DNA of 64,000 nt from Pseudomonas sp. RIT409 (GCF_003052515.2 NZ_QARE02000009.1:62001-126000); one strand, 5' to 3'. Shown: positions 32,826 to 43,091, counted from the first letter of the stretch. Numbers and translations are program-made. The notes: a model not told the origin generated them from the sequence alone.

Positions 32826-33746
32826 ATGCCGTGTCGAATTCTTCGCTCCCTGTACCTTCGTGCAAACGGAGAAATACCTTGCGACGATGATTTTGGAGAG
32901 CAAATTAATTTAGGATGGATTCCGAAGAATGGTAATTTTTCGCCAAACGAAATGTTCAACAATGAAAAATATAAGGGTATCGAGGAAGCATTCCTATCCA
33001 ATACCATGCCTTGGGGTAGAATCTGCAATCATTGCGCTCTAAACCGTCCTACTGATCCGGTAGACAATCATCTCCGATCTCGCGTCATATCTTATTTCCA
33101 AATCGAACCTACCCTTGCGTGTGCTCTTGGCTGCCCAGGCTGCTCTAGAGAAAGACAGATTCGGCAGCGTCCAGGACCTCATACCTTGGCGCTTAATCAA
33201 CTTCAAAATCTTTTGGATGGGCTAATATCCGAAGGGTACGTTGTCCACAACATTGAATACTGCGGACAGGGCGAACCACTGGACCATCCTCAGTTCAGCA
33301 AGATCGTAGACGCCACTCGGACGGCATATCCGAACGCCAGGCAGCGGCTGATAACAAACGGCAACAACGACTATTTCAAAAAGTTAGAAGGTACTTTCAT
33401 AGATGAAATCATGGTCTCGATCGACGGAGCGACGCAAAACAGCTACGAAAAGTATCGCATTGGAGGAAATCTAGACACAGCTTTGAATTTTACGCGCAAC
33501 GCAAAGTCCTCTAACAAAGATCAGTACGTAGTTTGGAAGTACATTCTCTTTACTCACAATGATACAACCCAAGAGATTGAGCTTGCTGAAAGCCTTGCAA
33601 AAGACCTCGGAGTTGACCGACTCCAATTCGTGAGAACTCACAGTGTTGGCAAATCTGTAGAATGGGAGAATAGACCGCTACCGCTGCGCTGGGTTAATTC
33701 GATTGATACCTCTACACCTTTGGTGGAGCGCCAGAACCAGTTTTAG
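32826..33746 (+). CDS. Radical SAM protein with N-terminal auxiliary-cluster motif
   Basis: A 306-residue protein, AAGGA eight bases before the ATG. The core radical SAM motif is CX3CX2C at residues 99, 103 and 106 (CALGCPGC), followed by the glycine-rich NIEYCGQGEPLDHP and a SIDGATQNSYEKYR segment typical of the TIM barrel. Before the core, Cys 3, 19, 67 and 70 (C...NGEIPC, later CNHC) resemble half of a SPASM/Twitch cluster site. The gene is AT-rich with codon use unlike the chromosome and lies in the prophage remnant. The substrate is unknown; no short peptide precursor was identified nearby. Confidence 0.8.
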   Translation: MPCRILRSLYLRANGEIPCDDDFGEQINLGWIPKNGNFSPNEMFNNEKYKGIEEAFLSNTMPWGRICNHCALNRPTDPVDNHLRSRVISYFQIEPTLACALGCPGCSRERQIRQRPGPHTLALNQLQNLLDGLISEGYVVHNIEYCGQGEPLDHPQFSKIVDATRTAYPNARQRLITNGNNDYFKKLEGTFIDEIMVSIDGATQNSYEKYRIGGNLDTALNFTRNAKSSNKDQYVVWKYILFTHNDTTQEIELAESLAKDLGVDRLQFVRTHSVGKSVEWENRPLPLRWVNSIDTSTPLVERQNQF

Positions 33747-33777
33747 ATCTGCCCGAAGAGCTTGATTGCTGACAACA

Positions 33778-34075
33778 TCAAGCTCTAACTTTTTCGGCTG
33801 TATCTTTGGGCGATGCGGACTTTAAAGCGTTTACGTCAGCACGCAGTTCCTTTACAGCACCCATGAGGTCTGTGTTCAGCGCAATAGGATCAAGCTGTTG
33901 AATTATCGGGTTTCCATCTTCGTCAACCCCGTCCTTCTCACCGCAAGCGGGTTAACTGCTTGTGCCTCATGGGCAATTAGGCCCTGGTAGGTCGTGCCGT
34001 CACCCTCGAACACCTCGCCAAAGACCTTTTTCTGGAATGTGACGATTCGGTACGAGTCGAGGAGCGGTATCTGAC
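33778..34075 (-). pseudogene. C-terminal remnant of a phage tail fibre (S74 chaperone domain), frameshifted
   Basis: On the minus strand, LLDSYRIVTFQKKVFGEVF, YQGLIAHEAQAVNPLA and, after a frame change near 33950, GEKDGVDEDGNPIIQQLDPIAL and MGAVKELRADVNALK match the peptidase S74 intramolecular chaperone that ends many tail fibres. The frameshift looks like a short deletion just after AVNPLAV. The coding start of the fibre is missing, and the upstream side runs into integrase sequence. Confidence 0.7.
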
Positions 34076-34319
34076 CAGGGCTTTCAAGGAGGCACGGGAG
34101 GCAGCAGATTGCTACAAGGGATGGAAGGAGGAAGAGATGCCGGGCTTCCACGAAGTCAGGGCGCTATCACTGCACCTGTACAAAAAAGCCGGGAAGGACG
34201 GTCAGAAAATCGCCGGTCACGCCCGCGAGGAGATGACGAAAAACTATCAGAAAGACCACGCCGAGGTGGTCTGGTCTGACGCAGTTCCAGACCTCGACAT
34301 CAGCGAGTTCGCCGTATAG
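34062..34319 (+). pseudogene. C-terminal fragment of a tyrosine recombinase (phage integrase)
   Basis: The plus-strand frame RYLTRAFKEAREA...MPGFHEVRALSLHLYKKAG...KIAGHAREEMTKNYQKDHAEVVW contains the HxxR box, the GH box and the catalytic Tyr (NY) of integrases. The catalytic domain's first Arg and the DNA-binding N-terminus are missing. It lies immediately next to the tRNA att site, the normal place for int. Confidence 0.8.
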
Positions 34320-34360
34320 TTTTGCGCCAGTTTTGCGCGGATTTTGCGCCGGCCAGAAAT

Positions 34361-34399
34361 GAAAAAGGGAATCAAGCCTGTAAGTGGCTGATTCCCTTA
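34361..34399 (-). terminator. Prophage-supplied terminator for tRNA-Pro
   Basis: AAGGGAATCA and TGATTCCCTT form a perfect 10-bp outer stem with an inner AGCC/GGCT pairing; on the minus strand it ends in TTTTT. It lies 9 bp after the tRNA 3' end and differs in sequence from the stranded original terminator at 29387-29423. Confidence 0.8.
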
Positions 34400-34402
34400 T
34401 CA

Positions 34403-34457
34403 AAATATGGTCGGGACGGAGTGATTCGAACACTCGACCCCTTGCACCCCATGCAAG
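34403..34457. repeat. Proximal attachment site within tRNA-Pro
   Basis: The 55-bp block identical to 29425-29479. It lies inside the intact tRNA gene, from the anticodon stem through CCA and five bases beyond, the classical tRNA 3'-end target of phage integrases. Confidence 0.88.
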
Positions 34458-34484
34458 TGCGCTACCGGACTGCGCTACGCCCCG
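34408..34484 (-). tRNA. tRNA-Pro (anticodon GGG)
   Basis: A 77-nt cloverleaf with encoded CCA: acceptor CGGGGCG paired with CGTCCCG, D arm GCGC/GCGC, anticodon stem CTTGC/GCAAG with loop ATGGGGT, and T arm GAGTG-TTCGAAT-CACTC. It reads CCC and CCU proline codons. Its 3' half is the attachment site of the prophage remnant, and the original downstream terminator was displaced. Confidence 0.95.
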
Positions 34485-34569
34485 ACTAGGCGTGAAACTT
34501 TTGGCTTCTTGCGAAAGCGGTGAGGAATATACCCTAAGCTTTTGAAAGATGGAAGTATTTTATCGAGTG

Positions 34570-34926
34570 CTACGTTCGTAGCACCACCAGCACATCTTCC
34601 AGCTCTACGATCATCTGTTTGATCAACTGCTTGTATTGCAGAGAATCGTCTTTGACTTCATCACTGGACATGCGCAGACGCGCACCGCCGATGGTGAAGC
34701 CTTGATCGTACAGCAGCGCGCGGATCTGGCGGATCATCAGCACATCCTGCCGCTGATAATACCGCCGGTTTCCGCGGCGCTTGACCGGGTTGAGTTGAGG
34801 AAACTCCTGTTCCCAATAGCGCAGAACGTGGGGCTTCACCGCGCAGAGCTCGCTGACCTCACCAATGGTGAAGTAACGCTTGCCCGGAATGGGCGGCAGC
34901 TCGTCGTTATGACTTGGTTCCAGCAT
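34570..34926 (-). CDS. MerR-family regulator next to ihfA
   Basis: A 118-residue protein started at the ATG at 34926, preceded by GAGG. The N-terminal MerR helix-turn-helix is clear ([25 protein letters not shown] and [12 protein letters not shown]), followed by a helical dimerisation segment. No C-terminal metal-binding cysteines are present, so it is not a classical metal sensor. The gene is a conserved neighbour of ihfA in proteobacteria, overlapping it by 20 bp; its target is unknown. Confidence 0.87.
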   Translation of the reverse strand: MLEPSHNDELPPIPGKRYFTIGEVSELCAVKPHVLRYWEQEFPQLNPVKRRGNRRYYQRQDVLMIRQIRALLYDQGFTIGGARLRMSSDEVKDDSLQYKQLIKQMIVELEDVLVVLRT

Positions 34927-35209
34927 AAGCCTCAACTCGGGCCTTCAATTTCTGCCCTGGACGAAAGGTGACCACACGGCGAGCGGTAATCGGGATCTCT
35001 TCCCCTGTCTTGGGATTTCGACCCGGTCGCTGGCGTTTATCGCGCAAGTCAAAGTTGCCGAAACCGGACAATTTGACCTGCTCGTTATCCTCCAGAGCGT
35101 GCCTGATTTCCTCAAAGAACAGCTCAACCAGTTCCTTGGCTTCTCGTTTATTCAGGCCAAGCTCTTCGTACAGACGTTCGGCCATCTCAGCTTTCGTCAG
35201 AGCCCCCAT
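34907..35209 (-). CDS. ihfA: Integration host factor subunit alpha
   Basis: A 100-residue DNA-bending protein, normal length. Family signature [24 protein letters not shown] contains the DNA-intercalating proline arm. It forms a heterodimer with IHF-beta and shapes promoters and recombination sites. It follows pheT by 3 bp, the usual gammaproteobacterial order pheST-ihfA. Confidence 0.97.
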   Translation of the reverse strand: MGALTKAEMAERLYEELGLNKREAKELVELFFEEIRHALEDNEQVKLSGFGNFDLRDKRQRPGRNPKTGEEIPITARRVVTFRPGQKLKARVEAYAGTKS

Positions 35210-35212
35210 ACG

Positions 35213-37594
35213 CTACTTCCTTAACGTGGCGTTTAACCTTTCCTCAAGCGAGGTGAGAATTTGCTGCGTCGAAGCGTTTACCTCATCGTCAGTAAGAGTG
35301 CGCGATGGATGTTGCCAGGTCAAGCCAACGGCGAGGCTTTTTCTAAGCGGATCAATGCCTTTACCCTGATACACATCAAACAGCCTGAGGTCTGTCAGCC
35401 ACTCCCCTGCATTTTCACGGATAACGTCGAGGACCGACGTCGCTGAAACCTCGCGGTCTGCCAGCAAAGCCAAGTCCCGACGGACTTCCGGGAAGCGCGA
35501 GAGCTCATGGAATTTTGGCAGGCGCCCTTCCACCACTTCCGCCAGCACCAGTTCGAATACGAAGACCGGGCGATCGAGCCCCAGCGTCTTGACCAATTCC
35601 GGATGCAGCGAACCGACATAGCCCACTTCACGACCGTTGCGCTCGATACGAGCCGTCTGGCCCGGGTGAAGAGCGGCATGCTTGCCGGGCACAAAACGGA
35701 AATCGCCCAGCGCTCCAGAGAAGCCCAGCACCGCTTCGACATCGGCCTTGACGTCGAAGAAGTCAACCGCATCACGCCCCTGCGCCCAGCCTTCCGGCAG
35801 GCGGCTGCCGCAGATCACACCTGCCAGCATAGGCTCTTGTTTCAAACCTTCCAGCTGACCAACAAAACGCAGGCCGCTTTCGAACAGACGTACGCGATCC
35901 TGTTGGCGGTTGAGGTTGTGTTGCAACGCCTTGACCAGCCCCGGCCACAACGACGCGCGCATGGCGGCCATGTCCGCGGAAATCGGGTTGGCCAACAACA
36001 GCGGCTCGACGCCAGGCGTGAACAGCTCGAACCATTTCTGATCGATGAAGCTGTAAGTGATCGCTTCCTGATAACCGCGCGCAACCAACAGACGGCGCAG
36101 TGCCGGCAGGTCACCACGCGCCTCGGCACGAGCCTGTGGTGCCAGACGCGCTTGCGGATAACGAACGGGCAGACGGTTGTAGCCGTAGAGGCGCGCCAGC
36201 TCCTCGATCAGGTCCACTTCCAGGCTGATATCGAACCGGTGGCTAGGGACCTCCACTTGCCACTGCCCCGCCGTTTCAGGAGACACTTTCAAGCCCAATG
36301 CGGTGAGCAAACGCTCGACCTCCGCAGCCTCCAGGGTCATGCCCAACATTTGCTCGATACGATCCGCACGCAAAGTGACAGGTGCGATGGACGGCAGATG
36401 CTGTTCACTGACCGCCTCGATGATCGGGCCGGCTTCGCCGCCAGTGATTTCCAGCAGCAAGCCTGTGGCACGCTCCATGGCTTCACGAGCCAGTTGCCAG
36501 TCCACGCCTCGCTCGTAGCGATGGGAAGCGTCTGTGTGCAACCCGTAGGAGCGCGCTTTACCGGCCACTGCGATCTGGTCGAAGAACGCACTTTCCAGAA
36601 AGATATCCCGGGTGGTGGAAGTGTTCACACCACTGTGCTCTCCGCCCATGACGCCAGCGATGGCCAACGCACGCTGGTGATCGGCAATAACCAGCGTGTC
36701 AGCGCGCAGGGTGACGTCCTGGCCATCCAGAAGCACCAGTTTTTCGCCCTCTTCCGCCATGCGGACACGGATGCCGCCATTGATTTCAGCGAGGTCGAAC
36801 GCATGCAGCGGCTGGCCCAGTTCCAGCATCACATAGTTGGTGATGTCGACCGCGGCATCGATGCTGCGCACTTCGGAGCGACGCAGACGCTCGACCATCC
36901 ACAGCGGGGTGGGACGAGAAAGATCGACATTGCGAATCACGCGGCCCAGATAACGAGGACAGGCGGCGGGCGCCAGCACCTCAACCGGACGCACCTCGTC
37001 ATGGACCGCAGGCACGGACGCGATCTGAGGGCGGGTCACGCGGGCATCGTACAAAGCCCCCACTTCGCGCGCCAGGCCCGCGACCGACAGGCAGTCACCG
37101 CGGTTAGGCGTCAGATCGACCTCGATGCTCGCGTCGTCCAACTCCAGGTACGCGCGGAAATCCTTCCCGACCGGCGCATCGATCGGCAACTCCATCAGCC
37201 CATCGTTGCCCTCGCCCACCTGCAGCTCGGCTTGCGAGCAGAGCATGCCGTTGGACTCAACGCCACGCAGTTTGGCTTTCTTGATCTTGAAGTCGCCAGG
37301 CAACTGCGCCCCGATCATCGCGAACGGAATCTTCAGCCCTGGGCGCACGTTCGGCGCACCGCAAACCACTTGAAAGGTTTGCGCACCGTTGCTGACCTGA
37401 CAGACTCGCAACTTGTCGGCATCCGGATGCTGCTCGGTGCTCAGCACCTCGCCCACCACGACACCACTGAAAACGCCGGCAGCCGGGGTCACGCTGTCGA
37501 CCTCCAGACCGGCCATCGACAGACGAGCGACCAACTCGTCACGGGATACTTGCGGGCTTACCCAGCCACGCAGCCATTGTTCACTGAATTTCAT
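35213..37594 (-). CDS. pheT: Phenylalanyl-tRNA synthetase beta subunit
   Basis: A 793-residue subunit. Domains in order: an N-terminal tRNA-binding EMAP-like domain (DADKLRVCQV), B3/B4 editing domain (about residues 210-385), B5 domain, a catalytic-like core and the C-terminal ferredoxin-fold anticodon-binding domain (LPKFHELSRFPEVRRDLALL). It partners with PheS as an alpha2-beta2 enzyme that charges tRNA-Phe and clears mischarged Tyr. It lies 31 bp after pheS in the same operon. Confidence 0.97.
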   Translation of the reverse strand: MKFSEQWLRGWVSPQVSRDELVARLSMAGLEVDSVTPAAGVFSGVVVGEVLSTEQHPDADKLRVCQVSNGAQTFQVVCGAPNVRPGLKIPFAMIGAQLPGDFKIKKAKLRGVESNGMLCSQAELQVGEGNDGLMELPIDAPVGKDFRAYLELDDASIEVDLTPNRGDCLSVAGLAREVGALYDARVTRPQIASVPAVHDEVRPVEVLAPAACPRYLGRVIRNVDLSRPTPLWMVERLRRSEVRSIDAAVDITNYVMLELGQPLHAFDLAEINGGIRVRMAEEGEKLVLLDGQDVTLRADTLVIADHQRALAIAGVMGGEHSGVNTSTTRDIFLESAFFDQIAVAGKARSYGLHTDASHRYERGVDWQLAREAMERATGLLLEITGGEAGPIIEAVSEQHLPSIAPVTLRADRIEQMLGMTLEAAEVERLLTALGLKVSPETAGQWQVEVPSHRFDISLEVDLIEELARLYGYNRLPVRYPQARLAPQARAEARGDLPALRRLLVARGYQEAITYSFIDQKWFELFTPGVEPLLLANPISADMAAMRASLWPGLVKALQHNLNRQQDRVRLFESGLRFVGQLEGLKQEPMLAGVICGSRLPEGWAQGRDAVDFFDVKADVEAVLGFSGALGDFRFVPGKHAALHPGQTARIERNGREVGYVGSLHPELVKTLGLDRPVFVFELVLAEVVEGRLPKFHELSRFPEVRRDLALLADREVSATSVLDVIRENAGEWLTDLRLFDVYQGKGIDPLRKSLAVGLTWQHPSRTLTDDEVNASTQQILTSLEERLNATLRK

Positions 37595-37625
37595 CCTGCT
37601 CTCCTAATAAGTTCGTGACGGCGAC

Positions 37626-38642
<1,017 letters not shown>

Positions 38643-38661
38643 TTACAGACTCCAGATACGA

Positions 38662-38734
38662 AATAGGGGAAGAGCTTACAAGGCTCTTCCCCTATTCAAG
38701 ACGTTTAACACCAGACCCCGAGAGAGGCCTGGTG
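38662..38734 (-). terminator. Two hairpins between rplT and pheS, possible attenuator
   Basis: AATAGGGGAAGAGC and GCTCTTCCCCTATT (38662-38696) form a perfect 14-bp stem with a 7-base loop. A second stem is formed by CACCAG and CTGGTG with inner pairs (38709-38734). Only a short T-run follows the strong stem on the minus strand. There is no Phe-rich leader peptide as in E. coli pheM, so this could be a leaky terminator or an RNA processing site. Confidence 0.5.
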
Positions 38735-38747
38735 ATTGCCGGGGGAC

Positions 38748-39104
38748 TTAAGCCAGCGAGGCTTTAGCTTTCTCGACAATCGCAGCAAACGCCGCTTTTT
38801 CGTTCACTGCCAGATCAGCCAGAACCTTGCGGTCGATCTCGATCGATGCTTTTTTCAGGCCAGCGATCAGACGGCTGTAAGACAGACCGTTGGTGCGGGC
38901 ACCCGCATTGATACGAGCGATCCACAGAGCGCGGAACTGACGTTTTTTCTGACGACGGTCACGGTAGGCGTACTGGCCTGCCTTGATTACCGCTTGCTTG
39001 GCAACGCGGAACACGCGTGAACGCGCGCCGTAGTAGCCTTTAGCAAGTTTCAGAATTTTTTTGTGACGCTTACGGGCAATGACGCCACGCTTTACACGAG
39101 CCAT
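38748..39104 (-). CDS. rplT: 50S ribosomal protein L20
   Basis: A 118-residue protein of normal length with the start [28 protein letters not shown] split over the basic N-terminal arm. It is needed for early 50S assembly and in many bacteria represses its own operon by binding the mRNA near rpmI. It follows rpmI by 28 bp. Confidence 0.98.
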   Translation of the reverse strand: MARVKRGVIARKRHKKILKLAKGYYGARSRVFRVAKQAVIKAGQYAYRDRRQKKRQFRALWIARINAGARTNGLSYSRLIAGLKKASIEIDRKVLADLAVNEKAAFAAIVEKAKASLA

Positions 39105-39132
39105 GAGTTACTTCCTCTATCTTTGATCAAAA

Positions 39133-39327
39133 TTAACGAAGGCGCAGCATGCGCTCGACTTTTGCCACGTCAGATGCGTGCAGCAGGCTGCTGCCGCGCA
39201 GTTGACGCTTACGCTTGGTCGACATTTTGGTCAGGATGTGGCTCTTGAAAGCGTGCTTGTGCTTGATGCCATTCGCGGTTTTCAGAAACCGCTTAGCTGC
39301 ACCACTTTTGGTTTTCATCTTTGGCAT
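39133..39327 (-). CDS. rpmI: 50S ribosomal protein L35
   Basis: A 64-residue basic protein of normal length ([17 protein letters not shown] at the N-terminus). Lies between infC and rplT in the conserved order. Confidence 0.98.
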   Translation of the reverse strand: MPKMKTKSGAAKRFLKTANGIKHKHAFKSHILTKMSTKRKRQLRGSSLLHASDVAKVERMLRLR

Positions 39328-39387
39328 GTTCGGATACTCCGCATTCAGTTGATAAACATAACCGCAAGGCCTGCCGTGCCCTGGAGG

Positions 39388-39939
39388 TTACTTTTTCTTT
39401 TTCGGGGCGATGACCATGATCAGCTGGCGTCCTTCCATCTTAGGATGCTGTTCGACCGAACCGTATTCGAGCAGGTCAGTTTCAACCCGCTTCAACAGCT
39501 CCATCCCCAGCTCCTGGTGGGCCATCTCACGACCACGAAATCTCAAGGAAATCTTGGCCCTGTCCCCGTCACTCAGGAAACGTACCAGGTTGCGTAGTTT
39601 TACCTGGTAATCCCCTTCCTCCGTCCCTGGACGAAACTTGATTTCTTTGATCTGAATCTGCTTCTGGTTTTTCTTCGCTTCGCTGGCTTGCTTCTTCTTC
39701 TCGAAAAGATGCTTGCCGTAGTCCATCACCTTACAAACCGGTGGGGTGGCATCCGCGGAAATTTCTACCAGATCCAGCTTCGCATCTTCAGCAATTCGAA
39801 GCGCTTCATCAATCGAGACGATGCCAATCTGCTCGCCGTCAGCGCCAATTAACCGAACCTCGCGTGCCGAGATATTCTCGTTGATCGGGGCCTTCGGTGC
39901 AGTTCGTTTATCCTGTCTCATTTCACGCTTAATAATAAT
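39388..39939 (-). CDS. infC: Translation initiation factor IF-3 (ATT start)
   Basis: IF-3 binds the 30S subunit, prevents premature 50S joining and checks start codons. The ATG at 39921 would give 177 residues, but three in-frame ATT codons precede it, and starting at the first (39939) gives [12 protein letters not shown] and 183 residues, the length I recall for the P. aeruginosa protein. A rare ATT start is the known basis of infC autoregulation, since IF-3 discriminates against it. GGAG lies just upstream and is shared with the end of thrS; the first ATT overlaps the thrS stop by one base. Confidence 0.88.
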   Translation of the reverse strand: MIIKREMRQDKRTAPKAPINENISAREVRLIGADGEQIGIVSIDEALRIAEDAKLDLVEISADATPPVCKVMDYGKHLFEKKKQASEAKKNQKQIQIKEIKFRPGTEEGDYQVKLRNLVRFLSDGDRAKISLRFRGREMAHQELGMELLKRVETDLLEYGSVEQHPKMEGRQLIMVIAPKKKK

Positions 39940-41861
39940 TACTCCGAATCTTGGCGACCACGCCGGGAAACCGCTTGTGCGAGGAGCTCCTTGAATTGCG
40001 CGACCGGCATCGAGCCGAGGTCTGCGCCTTCACGGGTACGCACAGCGACAGTTTTGGCCTCAACTTCCTTGTCTCCTATCACGAGGAGATAAGGAACCTT
40101 GAGCAAAGTATGCTCGCGGATTTTAAAGCCGATTTTTTCATTTCTCAAGTCGGACTTGGCACGAAACCCGCTTTCGTTGAGATTTTTTTCAACATCGAGG
40201 GCGAAATCAGCCTGTTTATCGGTGATGTTCATGATCACGGCCTGAGTCGGCGCGAGCCAGGCGGGGAACACGCCGGCATAATGCTCGATCAACATACCGA
40301 TGAACCGTTCGAAGGAACCGAGGATCGCACGGTGCAGCATCACCGGACGCTTGCGGTTGTTGTCTTCGGCCACGTAACTGGCGTCCAGCCGCTCCGGCAG
40401 GTTGGGATCGTACTGCAACGTGCCGCATTGCCAGTTTCGTCCGAGGCAATCTCGCAGGGTGAACTCGATCTTCGGCCCATAGAACGCCCCTTCTCCTGGC
40501 TGATATTCCCACTCCAGGCCAGATTCGTTGAGCGCATCGGCCAGGGCGCTTTCAGCGCGATCCCACAATTCCTCGGAGCCGACACGCTTGACCGGACGAG
40601 TCGACAGCTTCATGGCGATGTCGGTGAAGCCGAAGTCCTTGTAGACATCCAGCGTGAGCTTGATGAAGTCAGCCGCTTCCTTCTTCACCTGATCTTCGGT
40701 ACAGAAGATATGGGCGTCATCCTGTACGAAGCCGCGCACGCGCATGATGCCATGCAGCGCGCCGGATGGCTCGTTCCGGTGGCAGGCACCGAATTCCGCC
40801 AGCCGCAGCGGCAAATCACGGTAGGACCTCAGCCCTTGATTGAACACCTGAACGTGACACGGGCAGTTCATCGGCTTCACCGCGTAGTCGCGGCTCTCGG
40901 ACGACGTGGTGAACATGTTCTCGGCATAGTTGGTCCAGTGACCCGAACGCTCCCAGAGAATGCGGTCGACCACTTGCGGGGTCTTGATCTCCTGGTAGCC
41001 ATTCTCGCGCTGCACCTTGCGCATGTACTGCTCGAGCACCTGGTAAATCGTCCAGCCATTGGCATGCCAGAAAACCATGCCTGGCGCTTCTTCCTGCAGA
41101 TGGAACAGATCAAGCTGCTTGCCGATCTTGCGATGGTCGCGCTTTTCCGCTTCTTCGATGCGCTGGATGTACGCTGCCAGTTGCTTCTTGTCCGCCCAGG
41201 CAGTGCCGTACACCCGCTGCAACTGCTCGTTCTTGGCATCGCCGCGCCAGTAGGCACCGGACAGCTTGGTGAGCTTGAACGACTTCAGGAAGCGGGTGTT
41301 CGGCACGTGCGGGCCGCGGCACATGTCGACGTATTCTTCGTGGTAGTACAGGCCCATGGCCGTCTCATTCGGCATGTCCTCGACCAGGCGCAGCTTGTAG
41401 TCTTCACCGCGCGCCTTGAACACCTCGATGACTTCGGCACGGGGCGTCATCTTTTTGATGACGTCGTAATCCTTGTCGATGAGCTGCTGCATGCGCTGCT
41501 CGATCGCCGCCATATCGTCCGGCGTGAAAGGACGCTCGTAGGCGATGTCGTAATAGAAACCATCATCGATGACCGGACCGATGACCATCTTCGCCGTCGG
41601 GTACAACTGTTTGACCGCATGGCCGACCAGGTGCGCGCAGGAGTGACGGATGATCTCGAGACCTTCCTGATCCTTCGGGGTAATGATCTGCAGGGTTGCA
41701 TCGGCCTCGATCAGATCGCTGGCGTCGACCAGTTGACCATTGACCCGGCCCGCGAGTGTTGCCTTCGCCAGGCCTGCACCGATGGACTCGGCGACCTGTT
41801 TTACGGATACCGGGTGATCGAAAGAACGTTGACTGCCGTCGGGAAGAGTAATAGTTGGCAT
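39939..41861 (-). CDS. thrS: Threonyl-tRNA synthetase
   Basis: A 640-residue class II synthetase with the order TGS domain ([11 protein letters not shown]), editing domain with [16 protein letters not shown] (zinc and editing His/Cys), and catalytic core with [10 protein letters not shown], then the anticodon-binding domain. The ATG at 41861 has a perfect GGAGG at seven bases; the longer frame to 41894 lacks support. It heads the thrS-infC-rpmI-rplT-pheS-pheT-ihfA run. Confidence 0.97.
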   Translation of the reverse strand: MPTITLPDGSQRSFDHPVSVKQVAESIGAGLAKATLAGRVNGQLVDASDLIEADATLQIITPKDQEGLEIIRHSCAHLVGHAVKQLYPTAKMVIGPVIDDGFYYDIAYERPFTPDDMAAIEQRMQQLIDKDYDVIKKMTPRAEVIEVFKARGEDYKLRLVEDMPNETAMGLYYHEEYVDMCRGPHVPNTRFLKSFKLTKLSGAYWRGDAKNEQLQRVYGTAWADKKQLAAYIQRIEEAEKRDHRKIGKQLDLFHLQEEAPGMVFWHANGWTIYQVLEQYMRKVQRENGYQEIKTPQVVDRILWERSGHWTNYAENMFTTSSESRDYAVKPMNCPCHVQVFNQGLRSYRDLPLRLAEFGACHRNEPSGALHGIMRVRGFVQDDAHIFCTEDQVKKEAADFIKLTLDVYKDFGFTDIAMKLSTRPVKRVGSEELWDRAESALADALNESGLEWEYQPGEGAFYGPKIEFTLRDCLGRNWQCGTLQYDPNLPERLDASYVAEDNNRKRPVMLHRAILGSFERFIGMLIEHYAGVFPAWLAPTQAVIMNITDKQADFALDVEKNLNESGFRAKSDLRNEKIGFKIREHTLLKVPYLLVIGDKEVEAKTVAVRTREGADLGSMPVAQFKELLAQAVSRRGRQDSE

Positions 41862-42253
41862 GGCGCCTCCTCTCCTAGTGGTGACCCCTACCAAAGGTCA
41901 CGTGGGTTGGGATAGGGCCAGTACGCGATTCGGCGGTGTACCTGCCTCACAGTGGCAGGAGCCCAAGGGCCAACCAATGACCGAACCAGAGTGACTGGAT
42001 AAGCAAAATAGACAGGCCTTTGGCTGAAAGCGGCCTGCCCCGAGAGACGCGAGCGAATCTGCGGGCGGCCATGCTAGCACAGCCATTGCGCTTGAGGTCA
42101 CGTCGCGGGCACTCGATTGCGAATAAAGCATCAGACTGGGACTGTAGGATTTGCCGCGATACTGAACTGGCTGTGCTCACTGCCGTCAGATGAACCGATA
42201 CCCTCCCTTAAAGGCCTGCCAACGGCAGCCACACAGACAAGAAGGAAACCACC
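41862..42253. other. 392-bp intergenic region upstream of thrS
   Basis: Divergent region holding the thrS promoter/leader and the promoter of the small exported protein gene. A loose stem, AGGCC...GGCCT at about 42017-42038, is visible, but I see no T-box, leader peptide or RNA gene I can name. Confidence 0.4.
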
Positions 42254-42568
42254 ATGAAGGTTCTACATGTTGCCGCCCTGCTCGCTCCATTGGCATTGGC
42301 GCTTCCATTGAGCGCCCACGCCGCCATGGATGCGCAGACCCGATCCACCTACATGAGTGAGTGCACCGCGGCGGCAACTCAGAATAACCCTGGGATGGAT
42401 GCCAATGCGGCGAAGGCGCATTGCGAATGTGGTGCTCAGCAGATCGAAAAGAACTTTTCCGACAAGGAAATCGCTTCCCTGAGCGACAAAAACAAGACAC
42501 CCAGCACTGAAATGACCGCTCGTTTGCAAAAAGCGGTGGGTGAAAACTGCCTCAAAGGCAAAAAATAA
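42254..42568 (+). CDS. Small exported protein with conserved cysteines
   Basis: A 104-residue protein with a signal peptide (cleavage near AHAAMDA) and AAGGA before its ATG. The mature part is helical with four Cys (SECTAAA, HCEC and ENCLKG), suggesting two disulfides in the periplasm. No named family recognised. Confidence 0.72.
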   Translation: MKVLHVAALLAPLALALPLSAHAAMDAQTRSTYMSECTAAATQNNPGMDANAAKAHCECGAQQIEKNFSDKEIASLSDKNKTPSTEMTARLQKAVGENCLKGKK

Positions 42569-42866
42569 AAAATTTACATTGCCCCCGATCAGCGCAATGA
42601 GGCGGCCTTCGCTCCTGGCTGCCTCGATCCGCTCAAAGCCGCTTAAACAGGGGGCCTCGGCCCATTTGAAGCAAGAGCACTGACAGCCTTCTTCCTGATA
42701 CCGACAGGAAATAATCCGGCCATATGACGGAACGATGTACGGCACTGGCACAAAGTTCTTACCGAAAAAGTCCAGCCGTCACACATTTCGACTATGATAG
42801 CCCGCGTGTGCCCAGTTGGCCTGAGCAGCACAGTACTACTGAAAATTATGTTTCTGGAGATTCACC
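42569..42866. other. Leader and promoter region of the cold-shock gene
   Basis: The region contains a TATGAT box at 42793-42798 about 70 bp before the cold-shock start codon, consistent with a sigma-70 promoter and a short 5' leader. No other gene is seen. Confidence 0.35.
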
Positions 42867-43079
42867 ATGTCTAATCGCCAAACCGGCACCGTAAAATGGT
42901 TCAACGATGAAAAAGGCTTCGGCTTTATCACTCCACAAGGTGGCGGTGACGACCTGTTCGTACACTTCAAGGCTATCGAAAGCGACGGTTTCAAAAGCCT
43001 GAAAGAAGGCCAGACCGTTTCCTTCGTGGCTGAGAAAGGCCAAAAGGGCATGCAAGCCGCTCAAGTTCGTCCGGAGTAA
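42867..43079 (+). CDS. CspA-family cold shock protein
   Basis: A 70-residue single OB-fold RNA chaperone. RNP1 is KGFGFI and RNP2 is DLFVHF; the start [18 protein letters not shown] is typical. It melts mRNA structure in the cytoplasm. GGAG precedes the ATG and a strong terminator follows, so it is monocistronic. Pseudomonads carry several such paralogues, and this one may be growth-regulated rather than cold-induced. Confidence 0.95.
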   Translation: MSNRQTGTVKWFNDEKGFGFITPQGGGDDLFVHFKAIESDGFKSLKEGQTVSFVAEKGQKGMQAAQVRPE

Positions 43080-43091
43080 TCCGAACGCAAC

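Larger units (their letters stand above)
29425..34457. mobile_element. Decayed prophage inserted at tRNA-Pro(GGG)
   Basis: About 5 kb bounded by 55-bp direct repeats, with the intact tRNA at the right end and a 3'-end copy at the left. Contents fit a temperate phage that lost almost all its genome: integrase C-terminus, tail-fibre chaperone end, a muramidase-like N-terminus, an UmuD-like gene, small phage-type ORFs, and cargo (radical SAM gene, polytopic membrane protein). Base composition is visibly AT-richer than the flanks, especially 30480-31800 and 32750-33750. With no complete integrase it should be immobile by itself. Confidence 0.85.

Noticed and set aside
39951..41915. 654-codon plus-strand frame opposite thrS
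   Set aside because: Antisense shadow of a complete threonyl-tRNA synthetase.
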